Assembly (NCBI GenBank): GCA_963210315.1
Contig: OY723300.1
Coordinates: 1,364,001-1,428,000, forward strand
From: Rhynchopus euleeides
Lineage: Eukaryota; Euglenozoa; Diplonemea; Diplonemida; Diplonemidae
Direction of reading: 5' to 3'
DNA length: 64,000 nt
Position 1 is the first letter of the stretch; the number at the start of each line of letters is the position of its first letter. The translations under genes and the position numbers were made by a program. Below are positions 31,111 through 41,316 of this stretch, one piece after another. Below the pieces are notes generated by a model. It was given only the letters and a program-made list of their open reading frames with translations. It made no database searches and was not told the DNA's origin.

Positions 31111-33880
31111 CCCTACCCTACCCTAGGGTTGGGGCCGCCGGGGTCCCAGATTTTTTGGTAATTTCCAGGTGTGGGTAGGGGGACCTTTTCGAATTTTTTT
31201 TTCGAGGGGTGCCCATTTTGGCGATTTGGGCCCGATTTCGAGGGTTACGGGTGACCCTAGACCCTACCCAACCCTAGGGTTGGGGTTGGGGTTAACTCCA
31301 GACCCTACCCTCACCCTAGGGTTAGGGTTAACCCTATACCCTACCCAACCCTAGGGTTAGGGTCAGGGTTAACCCTATACCCTACCCAACCCTAGGGTTA
31401 GGGTCAGGGTTAACCCTACACCCTACCCAACCCTAGGGTTAGGGTTGGGGTTAACCCTAGACCCTACCCTAGGGTTAGGGTCAGGGTTAACCCTAGACCC
31501 AACCCTACCCTAGGGTTAGGGTTAACCCTACACCCTACCCAACCCTAGGGTTAGGGTTAGGGTTAACCCTAGACCCTACCCTAGGGTTAGGGTCAGGGTT
31601 AACCCTATACCCAACCCAACCCTACACCCAACCCTACCCTAGGGTTAGGGTCAGGGTTAACCCTAGACCCAACCCTACCCTAGGGTTAGGGTTAACCCTA
31701 CACCCTACCCAACCCTAGGGTTAGGGTTAGGGTTAACCCTAGACCCTACCCTAGGGTTAGGGTCAGGGTTAACCCTATACCCAACCCAACCCTACACCCA
31801 ACCCTACCCTAGGGTTAGGGTCAGGGTTAACCCTAGACCCAACCCTACCCTAGGGTTAGGGTTAACCCTACACCCTACCCAACCCTAGGGTTAGGGTTAG
31901 GGTTAACCCTAGACCCTACCCTAGGGTTAGGGTCAGGGTTAACCCTATACCCAACCCAACCCTACACCCAACCCTACCCTAGGGTTAGGGTCAGGGTTAA
32001 CCCTAGACCCAACCCTACCCTAGGGTTAGGGTTAACCCTAGACCCTACCCTAGGGTTAGGGTCAGGGTTAACCCTAGACACAACCCAACCCTACACCCAA
32101 CCCTACCCTAGGGTTAGGGTTAGGGTTAACCCTAGACCCAACCCAACCCTAGGGTTAGGGTTCGGGTTAACCCTAGACCCAACCCAACCCTAGGGTTAGG
32201 GTTGGGGTTAACCCTATACCCTACCCAACCCTAGGGTTAGGGTTAACCCTATACCCAACCCAACCCTAGGGTTAGGGTTAACCCAAGACCCAACCCTACC
32301 CTAGGGTTAGGGTTAGGGTTAACCCTATACACAACCCAACCCTAGGGTTAGGGTTAACCCTATACCCTACCCAACCCGAGGGTTAGGGTTGGGGGTTAAC
32401 CCAAGACCCTGCCCGACCCTAGGGTTAGGGTTCACCCTAGACCCAACCCTACCCTAGGGTTCGGGTTTGGGTCAGGGTGAACCCTAGACCCGACCCAACC
32501 CTCGGATCAGGGTTGGGGTTAACCCTATACCCTACCCTAACCCTAGGGTAGGGTCTAGGGTCAACCCTGACCCTAACCCTAGGGTTGGGTCAAGGGTTAA
32601 CCCTAACCCTAGGGTTGGGTAGGGTCTAGGGTTTACCCTGACCCTAACCCTAGGGTTAGGGTAGGGTCTAGGGTCAACCCTGACCCTAACCCTAGGGTTG
32701 GGTAGGGTCCAGGGTTAACCCTAACCCTAACCCGAGGGTTGGGTAGGGTCTAGGGTCAACCCTGACCCTAACCCGAGGGTTGGGTAGGGTCTAGGGTTAA
32801 CCCTGACCCTAACCCTAGGGTTGGGTCAAGGGTTAACCCTAACCCTAACCCTAGGGTTGGGTAGGGTCTAGGGTCAACCCTGACCCTAACCCTAGGGTTG
32901 GGTCAAGGGTTAACCCTAACCCTAACCCTAGGGTTGGGTAGGGTCTGGGGTCAACCCTGACCCTAACCCTAGGGTTGGGTCAAGGGTTAACCCTAACCCT
33001 AACCCTAGGGTTAGGGTAGGGTCTAGGGTTAACCCTGACCCTAACCCTAGGGTTGGGTAGGGTCTAGGGTTAACCCTAACCCTAACCCTAGGGTTGGGTC
33101 AAGGGTTAACCCTAACCCTAACCCTAGGGTTAGGGTAGGGTCTAGGGTTAACCCTGACCCTAACCCTAGGGTTGGGTCAAGGGTTAACCCTAACCCTAAC
33201 CCTAGGGTTGGGTAGGGTCTAGGGTCAACCCTGACCCTAACCCTAGGGTTGGGTCAAGGGTTAACCCTAACCCTAACCCTAGGGTTGGGTAGGGTCTGGG
33301 GTCAACCCTGACCCTAACCCTAGGGTTGGGTCAAGGGTTAACCCTGACCCTAACCCTAGGGTTGGGTAGGGTCTAGGGTTAACCCTAACCCTAACCCTAG
33401 GGTTGGGTCAAGGGTTAACCCTAACCCTAACCCTAGGGTTAGGGTAGGGTCTAGGGTTAACCCTGACCCTAACCCTAGGGTTAGGGTAGGGTCTAGGGTC
33501 AACCCTAACCCTATCCCTAGGGTTGGGTCAAGGGTTAACCCTAACCCTAACCCTAGGGTTGGGTAGGGTCTGGGGTCAACCCTGACCCTAACCCTAGGGT
33601 TAGGGTAGGGTCTAGGGTCAACCCTAACCCTAACCCTAGGGTTGGGTCAAGGGTTAACCCTAACCCTAACCCTAGGGTTGGGTAGGGTCTGGGGTCAACC
33701 CTGACCCTAACCCTTGGGTTGGGTTGGGTCTAGGATCAACCCTGGCCCTGACCCCTGGGTTGGGTAGGGTCGTGTTGGGTCGGGTTATGGGTACCCAACC
33801 CTCACCCTAGGGTAGGGTTGGGTCGGGTTGTGGGTACCCCCGACGTGCTGTAGGGTAGGGTAGGGTAGGGTAGGGTAGGG
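31111..33880. repeat. Interstitial telomere-like repeat array with inversion
   Basis: About 2.6 kb of TTAGGG/CCCTAA-like units that alternate strand every few repeats, so that the local motifs are palindromes (CCCTAGGG, GGGTTAACCC). The left half carries a 170-bp higher-order unit: copies start at 31571 and 31741, and most of a third at 31911. The right half has an alternating ~37+42 bp pattern that is the complement-strand form of the left. Orientation flips near 32540. The ends are CCCTACCCTACCCTA (left) and TAGGGTAGGGTAGGG (right). A unique 31125-31260 segment resembles part of element E. This is not a simple chromosome end, since unrelated sequence and genes continue on both sides. Confidence 0.85.
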
Positions 33881-33899
33881 CCCCCCCCCCCCCCCCCTA

Positions 33900-35047
33900 G
33901 GGGGGGTCAAATGGGGGTGACAAACACGATTTTTCAAAAAACCGGCGCAGAGGCCCCAAAGCCCCCGTAAACCCTCCAAACCCCCCCAGATCGGTCCGGA
34001 AACCCATCGAACCCCACTTTTCCACCATTCCGGGCACCTCAGGTGCCCGAATTGGGGTACCTAAATTTTGTGCCACCGTTTGGTACCGGACAGTGCCACT
34101 GTGTGGGAGGTTGGAAAAGAAAATGCCCCAACACACCACATCTGAGGGTTGCAATGCATGTTGCTTGCCAACCACGTCATCCGGTGGGTGTCAGGCGCTA
34201 TGTAGGTGGCATGAGCCAGGTCTTCGATGTGTTCTGGCTTGTATATGTACCTCCCTGCCTGCGGCACAGGCACTGCCTTTGTCCCCCACACCAACCACAG
34301 AGAGCGTATTGTACTCGGTCCACGGTTGCTGATTCATTGTGATGCGTTGTATCCTCGAGTGAACGTCACACACTAGTGGCACCACCACCCGCCATCCGAG
34401 AGCTGTATTGACTTTGCGCCCTTCCGTTGCATTCACCTCGCCACGCATATTGCACCGTTCAGTACCAGTGATCTTGGGCCAGGCAAAGTAGACCGCAGCA
34501 ACTACCAATTCTGGCACAATGGGTACCACGACAGCGCACTTCGTGTGTTCCCGGAATGTACAGCTCGTGTTGCAACAGTCGTTGTCAACACATCCCGGTT
34601 GTGGAGCACTGCTGCACAGGAATCACACGACCATCTGGACTTGTTCCGTACCTACAGGCAGCCTCCCGGTGCATGGTGGCAGGGAGGTACATATACAAGC
34701 CAGAACACATCGAAGACCTGGCTCATGCCACCTACATAGCGCCTGACACCCACCGGATGACGTGGTTGGCAAGCAACATGCATTGCAACCCTCAGATGTG
34801 GTGTGTTGGGGCATTTTCTTTTCCAACCTCCCACACAGTGGCACTGTCCGGTACCAAACGGTGGCACAAAATTTAGGTACCCCAATTCGGGCACCTGAGG
34901 TGCCCGGAATGGTGGAAAAGTGGGGTTCGATGGGTTTCCGGACCGATCTGGGGGGGTTTGGAGGGTTTACGGGGGCTTTGGGGCCTCTGCGCCGGTTTTT
35001 TGAAAAATCGTGTTTGTCCACGTAAAAGGGTGGCATTTGACCCCCCC
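33900..35047. mobile_element. Element G: 1.15-kb TA-flanked fold-back element
   Basis: Ends GGGGGGGTCAAATG and its complement, flanked by TA at 33898-33899 and 35048-35049. The arms are ~360-370 bp (33900-34258 and 34679-35047) and nearly identical apart from an 11-nt indel near the tip. The 420-bp loop is unique; its minus strand has an open frame ending in one arm (34529 down to 34191) that I cannot assign. A one-arm copy lies at 40987-41314. Confidence 0.8.
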
Positions 35048-35321
35048 TACCCCCCCCCCCCCTCCGGCCCAACGTTAAGTCCGGCCCCAGAATTAGCCAG
35101 AGGCCTGCGCCCCCCCCCCCCACCCACCCTCCTTCCCACCCCACCCCCACCCCCCCACACACCAGGGGGTGAAGCATAGAGTCTTTATTGATACACACCC
35201 AACAGCAACTCGGAGGAGCCGCACCCTCCTCCGCGCCCCCCCCCCCCGCTTCTACCTTGCCTTCCAGTTTTTCGACAACACATATCCATACGCCCCTTCC
35301 CCCCTCTCCCCCCCCCATCTC

Positions 35322-35323
35322 AG
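35322..35323 (+). promoter_or_regulatory. Probable 5' acceptor of the membrane-protein gene
   Basis: AG of CCCCCCCATCTCAG, 34 nt before the ATG at 35358; a second AG at 35331-35332 is also possible. The frame is open further upstream, but the pyrimidine tract and the signal peptide that begins at 35358 argue for the later start. Confidence 0.5.
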
Positions 35324-35357
35324 CCTCCGCAGCGCCTATTGTTTATCTGGGGCACCA

Positions 35358-38300
35358 ATGCTGCGCCTTCTGGCTGCGTTAGGCGTGGCCTGTGCGGGGT
35401 GTCTCGGTGTGGTGGTGCCGGCACAGCCTCTTCGGGTAGGGGGCGATGCCCCTGCGGACGACACGACGGATGGCACATCGGTGCTTGTCAACACTTCGCT
35501 GTCGGTTGTGTCTTCCCCTGTTCTGTACCCACACCTGAGTTATATAGGGCAGCAGGGGGCGGACGGACAGCCCACCTGCCGCCTTGACGTGCCCTGCAGG
35601 ACCATCGCACTGCAGCTTAGCGATACCGACGCAACAGCGCTGCTCCTCCAGATGCGCGACACCGGCACCCAGGTGGTAGCACGGGCTGACATGCGCACCA
35701 CAGGCCTGCTCATATCTGAGGGGAGCTCTGCTGTTCTGCAAGGCGATGGTCTTTTCTACTTCTCGCAGCTGAAGCTCGCCCGCCGGGCCAACCTCGCAGG
35801 GGCGGTTCCAGAGGTTGCGGAGATTGCCTTCCGGTGCTACCATGCCAGCACTCTCGCGGGGATTGAGCTGGTTGTGTCGCTTCAGGTTGGGGCCGCCCCT
35901 TCATTCGCGACAATGTTCCCCGCGGTGCGTATGGTTTTTCAGCACCTCCCGTCGCCCGGGCCTTTTCCCAACGCCGCGGTGACGGCAGGCGTGATCGGGG
36001 AGAAGGTTTCGCTCAACCCCGCGATGAACGTGTCATTCGTGCAGTCCTCAAAACAGCTCTCCCCAGCCACCTACACCGAGGTCATCTGGAAGCCCTCATG
36101 CGGGACAGGCACCTGCACCGAAACCAGCTGGGCGCTGTCGTGGTACCGCGACACATTCTTCACCCCCTCGGCACTCCCCCTCATGCTGTGGGCGCAGAGC
36201 GACAGGAGCGACACCGCGGATAACCCTGGCTGGGCAACGGCGATGTCAGGGCATGACCTTGTCGCTGCAGAACTCTATTGGGTTGAGCGTGACCTGCCGC
36301 TGGCGTTCACTATCAGCCCCGGCCCGCAGGGCCTGAGCTACGCCTACCTGCAGGGGGAGACGTGGGCAGACATCTGCCTCTCGAACCGCTTCTGCAAGAC
36401 AATCGCCGTGAAGGTGGCGGACCCCGCCTACTTCCAACACCAGGAGGGGATGCTGTGTGAGATGAAGATGCTGGACAGCTCTTACCTTTACACCGGGCAC
36501 ATCACACCGCTCTCAAAGGAGGGGGTGTGTTTCTTCCACCGCCTCGTCGTCAACGGGAAGCCTGGTGTCGTGCAGGCAAGCTTCTACGTCAAAACATCTG
36601 ACGGGCTGCGGAAGACCGCTTCGGTGGTGAAGTCCCTCGGGGTGTCTGCAGGGGATGCCTCCTCGCAGCAGGTGCGTATGGTGAGGCTCAGGACAGGGCT
36701 GGACTCCAACAGGCTCGACCCTGGGAGAGGTGATATCAAGCTGGCGATCAGCCAGGCGGTGCCGGGGCTGCTGGCGAGCAACATCGATGTTATCCGGGTG
36801 AGCTCGAGCTCCACCGGAGGGGTGCCCCAGGTGGCTGGGAGGAATGCGGAGGCCCAGGCGCTGCAGTGCGGCACCGGCTCCCAGAAGACCGATCTGGAGC
36901 TCCAGTTCCAGAGCAACGGGCAGGACATGTCGGATCAGTATGGGCAGCTCCTGCAGCAGGCGACTGCGCCTGGGTCCTCCCTGTCCTCCGACCTGTGTGG
37001 CGTGGTGGAGGCGTCGTCGATCTGGCGCGATGCTGCCCCGCAGTCCTCCAGCTGGCCAGTGGGGTTCGCACCGACAATGTATTTCCATCAGACCCCCGGG
37101 CTGGCGGATATCGTCGGCGCCACGTCGCTCAGCTTCGCGAACACCTCCGTTGCGGATTCCGTGTGTTATTTCAACCACGTCTGCCAGACGATGCTGATTC
37201 GGTTTTCCGACGCGCAGTCCACCCTCGACACGATCTACAACAGGTACCCCGCCTCGAGGTATTCCCTTGTGCTGGAGGTGACGGTGAACTCCGCGAAGGA
37301 TGCCATCGCGGGGACCGCGCACGCCGCGAGCGACTTCCGCATCATCCAGACCAACACAGACCTTGGGGCATCCGTCCCCTTCTCCCTATCGCAGGGCGGC
37401 CTGGCGGATGCGAACGACGCCTCGGTTCCCGGGAACTGGTTTGCGCTGTACCGCTTCCTGATCTACCGGGACTCCGCAGCCTCGGGCGATGTGTACGACC
37501 TGGACCTCGTCTTCACCCCGAAGGTGCTGGACAAGTCGATCGGGTCTGCAACGGTGGCATCGCTCCCCGCCGCGTCGCAGACCTTCCGCATCCGCAACAA
37601 ACCCATGTCGGCGCTGTCCAACGGGCACCTCATCGAATACCACTCCGCAGTCGCCATGATGATGCCCGCCCAAACCTCAGACGCGGCCTTCACGCCCTCC
37701 GTGCTGCAGCTGCTGCAGGTGAACTACAGCCTCCCGGACTACTATATAATTGTGACGCTCGACACGCAGGTGTCAAACGTGGCATCCGCCCAGGCAGCGC
37801 CCACCCTTGTGAGCGAGCTGTGCCACACGGGTGCTGTGCCGGCCCCGCCCGAGAGGTTTATCTTCTTCATCGTCTGCAACACGACGCGGTGGAAGGAGCG
37901 GAATGCGGGGACCTGCCCGGACCCGGATCCGGTGATGGCGAACTTTATCGGGGACTTCGCGTCCCCCGCGACGAACAACCTGCACAGCTCCTTCTGCGAC
38001 CCGACGGAGTTCCTCCGCTTCTACGCCGCGGTGGATAAGGGGCCTTGGGAGGTGAAGAGCAAGTCCACCGATGAAGACGACTCCCCGTGGTGGGTGCTCC
38101 TCTTCCTCGCCTTCCTCTGCTGCGTGTCGGGCGGGGCTGTCTTCGCCCGTGGGATACGGATGAAGCGGAAGAACAAAGAGCTCCGCGAGCACGTCCAGAG
38201 GCAGAACCCTGTGGACACAGAGCTCGCCCCTTTCGTCAGAGGGTATGCCTGCATTACCGTGCCCGCCGCCCGACTCTGTCAGGGGTTTTGATTGCGTGAC

Positions 38301-38872
38301 CTTCTGAAATTCTGAAATCTTTTCACTACCAGGGGGGTGCCCTTCCACAGCCCACCCCGGGGCGAGTCACAGAGAAGAGCCTCTGTTGACGTGATGTGCC
38401 CTGCCGCACCTGATCCCAACAACAGCAGTTTTTGCTTTTTAGTGCGGGGCATCGCTGACCCCCCGCCACTCCCCCTGCACACACTCACATCGCCTCCCCA
38501 CGCAGGTCGACGCCGCCGCCTCTGCCGCCGCCCCCACGCGGGCCCATCGGCAGTGGCATCGTCCCGCCGACGGGTGGGACTGCCTCGCCTGCAGGGGGGT
38601 CGTCCCCTCAGGCGGGTGCTGGGGCGACGGCGGACGAGACGTCTGCAGAGGTCGTGCAGCTGCAGCGCGAGATTGACATTCTCGAGAACCAGAAGACGGC
38701 GATCGACGAGCTGCAGGCCGAGCAGCCCGCTGCAGGGGCTGCCGCGCCCCCTCAGGTGCCCGCGCAGCAGCAGCAGCAGCAGGCTGGGGCTCGGCCATCG
38801 CAGCTTCCGCCCTTCCCTCCGGAGCGTGTGAACCAGGACGGTCCTGTGGAGCAAACCGTTAACCTTGAGTGA
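35358..38872 (+). CDS. Type I membrane protein with CX5CXT ectodomain repeats, two exons
   Basis: Exons 35358-38242 and 38506-38872 (1,083 residues). The intron (38243-38505, GTATGC...CGCAG) is phase 2 and joins GG to G. The start at 35358 gives a clear signal peptide (MLRLLAALGVACAGCLGVVV). I do not recognise the ectodomain. It contains at least three related modules with the signature C-x5-C-x-T-[IM]: CRLDVPCRTIALQLSD, CLSNRFCKTIAVKVAD and CYFNHVCQTMLIRFSD, each before a beta-rich stretch. One membrane span lies at ~910-933 (WWVLLFLAFLCC...), followed by a basic stop (RMKRKNK). The ~150-residue tail is Pro/Gly/Gln-rich with a short coiled coil (QLQREIDILENQKTAIDEL). Probably a surface protein; ligand unknown. 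Without the splice the protein would end 16 residues after the exon boundary. Confidence 0.8.
38243..38505 (+). other. Intron of the CX5CXT membrane-protein gene
   Basis: 263 bp, GG|GTATGC donor and CCACGCAG acceptor. The downstream exon has GC-rich coding bias and a coiled coil in the same frame. Confidence 0.75.
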
Positions 38873-38944
38873 TTGCATTTGCTTGGGAGGGACAGGAGGG
38901 GGTGTGGGTCTTCGCTGACACGTAGAGGTCGGCGATTTCAAATA

Positions 38945-39273
38945 CCGTATACGTAAATATTATGGAACGTAAATATTATGGAACGGGCCCATTTTTGGCC
39001 GGTCCGTTCCATAATATTTACGTTCCATAATATTTACAGGGCCAGTTGGGGACTCGGTGGTGAGGACGGCTTGCGTCAGGAATCGCGCGAAAAGTGCACG
39101 AGTAGGTCCCGTCAGGGACTCTGTATGCCGTCCGATCACCTGGTCCAAGTCCCCGAGTCGCAGAAAGCCCTGTAAATATTATGGAACGAAAAAAATCTGG
39201 AACGCCAACCCACCAGCGTTCCAAAATATTTACGTTCCATAATATTTACGTTCCAAAATATTTACGTATACGG
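38945..39273 (+). mobile_element. Element B3: 329-bp TA-flanked MITE
   Basis: Full-length B element with CCGTATACGTAAATATT ends and TA at 38943-38944 and 39274-39275. It has the same core as B1 and B2 and the longer sub-terminal 16-mer arrays. It lies only 72 bp after a stop codon, so it probably falls in the 3' untranslated or intercistronic part of the membrane-protein gene. Confidence 0.85.
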
Positions 39274-39275
39274 TA

Positions 39276-40986
39276 TAATGTTGAAGTGGGGGTGGTGGTG
39301 GGTGGGGGAGGGAGGGAGGGAGGGAGGGGGGGGGTTTTGTTATCGTTTCCCTTCTGATTCTGTTATCTGTTCGTCTGAAAGATCTGTTCAAAAAAATATA
39401 CTGTTCCAGCTTTGTGTGTGTTGCAGGTTGTTTTGGTGCAGCGGCTATTTTTTTCTCTTTTTTCTGCCCAGATTATTCATGGTGCTCCCCTGCAAAGTGT
39501 TTGGAGGGCGCCAACAGCGCCCAGCTCTGCCGCCATTTATTGGCTGGATTTTCGTGCTGTTCTGAAGAGGAAATCTAGAAAACTTTGTCATGTCGACTCT
39601 CCAGATGCAAACGTAGGAACAGGAACAAACGCTGTGATCGCACATTGCACTGCGATGCGTGGCGACGCTGCATTGGTTTCTGGAAGTCTTCTGCCAGCGT
39701 GGGATCTTTTACCCGAACACCGGCAGTGCCTGCATCCCAGGCGCGACGTTGGTACAAACACTGAACGCAGCCCCAAAGACTTTCTCTACTTTCCCAGTTT
39801 TGAAAGGCCCGCTGCCCTCCTTCTCCCAACGTACAGGAATGCCATCAACGAAGGGTCCAATGTGATGTGCCTGCTACGTCTTTCAGAGCTGGGCGAAAAA
39901 CCCATCCGATGTTGTCTCAGAAGGATCGCTGGGAGGAGCTATCCCCCTCAGAAGTGTAGACCCCGTGAGCTCCCCCCCCCCCCCCCCCGCCCCCCCACCT
40001 CACCAAAATAGGGGGACAAGGCTGGCTCCGTTTTGACACACAGCCCAGAAGAAGGCCTACAAAGAGGACACACGTTTGCTATAAGCAGGACACCGGGTCC
40101 CTCCCCTCGTGTTCAGACGACAGGCCACGCCGACGCGTTGCCACACGCTGTGTGAGGGGAACGCAATGTAGAGCCGGTCCACCCCCAAATGGGACATGTC
40201 GTCAGTGCATTTCCTGTTGAATTGGCTGAAAACTGACGGAGAATATCGGCCAGCGAAGACCCCCATAGGGTCGTACCTTTCTTTCCTTCCACCCGACGAT
40301 TGTGACTCGCCACTCCTTTTCATATGAACTACGCTAGGCGGGGGGGGTGGGGTGAAGTGCATACAACTCCCAACGACGGGGTGCGAACTCTCTCTCTCTC
40401 TCTCTCTCTGGGTTGGCGGCAGGTCGAGGAGAGTGCCGGAATTAGTTGAGAACAAGTGAGTCCACCTCACAGTGTTTGACACAGTGTGGCGAAGGCGCCC
40501 CATTGCATTAGGTTAGATCGTTAGGTCGTTGTGGGCAATGCCACCCCTCGCCCCCGCGTGTGTGCATCTCCCGCTGCCCCCACCCCCCCCGCCCCGCACC
40601 CCGCACACCTTAATACAGATATCTGCAGATAGAAATTTCTCCCCTCTCACTTCCACCCCAGTTTGCCGTTGTTCAGCACACTTCGATGTGGGCGGAACGT
40701 GAAACCAAGCTTTGTTCGTGCCCCCCCCCCCCTAGGCATACAGTGCAAACGATAATTATTATCGCATACGATAATTATTATCGTATTCCCATTATCGTAT
40801 ATTATCGTATACGATAATATACGATAATGGTGCGATAATTTTTTTGAGATTTTCGGAAAACCAGAAATCAGCCCAGAGCACATTGAAAAAGTGGTAAATG
40901 TGGAGCCGGAAGCTGCCATTTTTGCTTCTTTGAATTATTGGTGACGGGGGGCTTCACTCAGAAGTGTAGAAGCTCAGAAGTGTAGA
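39276..40986. other. Intergenic, no convincing gene
   Basis: Contains GGGA repeats (39305-39335), a TC run (40390-40408) and a CGATAAT palindrome block (listed separately). An open frame at 39412-40011 has no resemblance to any family. TCAGAAGTGTAGA occurs near 39950 and twice near 40970-40985, next to the G half-copy. Confidence 0.4.
40748..40840. repeat. Short-palindrome block (CGATAATTATTATCG)
   Basis: About 90 bp made of ACGATAATTATTATCG, ATTATCGTATACGATAAT and related inverted units. The organisation is like the arms of elements A and E, with a different palindrome. No terminal repeats found. Confidence 0.6.
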
Positions 40987-41314
40987 GGCTCATGCCACCT
41001 ACATAGCGCCTGACACCCACCGGATGACGTGGTTGGCAAGCAACATGCATTGCAACCCTCAGATGTGGTGTGTTGGGGCATTTTCTTTTCCAACCTCCCA
41101 CACAGTGGCACTGTACGGTACCAAACGGTGGCACAAAATTTAGGTACCCCAATTCGGGCACCTGAGGTGCCCGGAATGGTGGAAAAGTGGGGTTCGATGG
41201 GTTTCCGGACCGATCTGGGGGGGTTTGGAGGGTTTACGGGGGCTTTGGGGCCTCTGCGCCGGTTTTTTGAAAAATCGTGTTTGTCCACGTAAAAGGGTGG
41301 CATTTGACCCCCCC
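40987..41314 (+). mobile_element. Element G half-copy (one arm)
   Basis: Matches the right arm of element G from GGCTCATGCCACC to CATTTGACCCCCCC with about one visible change (GTACGG for GTCCGG), followed by TA and a long C run as in G. The loop and other arm are absent. Confidence 0.8.
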
Positions 41315-41316
41315 TA

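Larger units (their letters stand above)
31037..35106. mobile_element. Element F: 4.07-kb composite with telomere-like array
   Basis: The outer boundaries are inverted copies of AGGCCTCTGGCTAATTC (31037-31053 and 35090-35106), each followed inward by an AACGTTAAG-like motif. Inside lie poly-G, a telomere-like array (31111-33880) and fold-back element G. No TA or other clear target duplication is visible outside, because both flanks are C-rich. No transposase was recognised. It may be two TA elements inside an older inverted-repeat element. Confidence 0.6.

Noticed and set aside
31111..33880. A chromosome end, or a simple telomere-fusion relic
   Set aside because: Unrelated sequence and genes continue on both sides, and the repeats alternate strand many times rather than meeting once head to head.
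35169..35357. An upstream start for the CX5CXT membrane protein
   Set aside because: The extra 63 residues are encoded by a pyrimidine-tract region that contains the probable acceptor, and would bury the signal peptide.
39412..40011. A 199-codon plus-strand frame
   Set aside because: Passes through T-rich and C-run intergenic DNA, lacks a domain, and has no credible start context.
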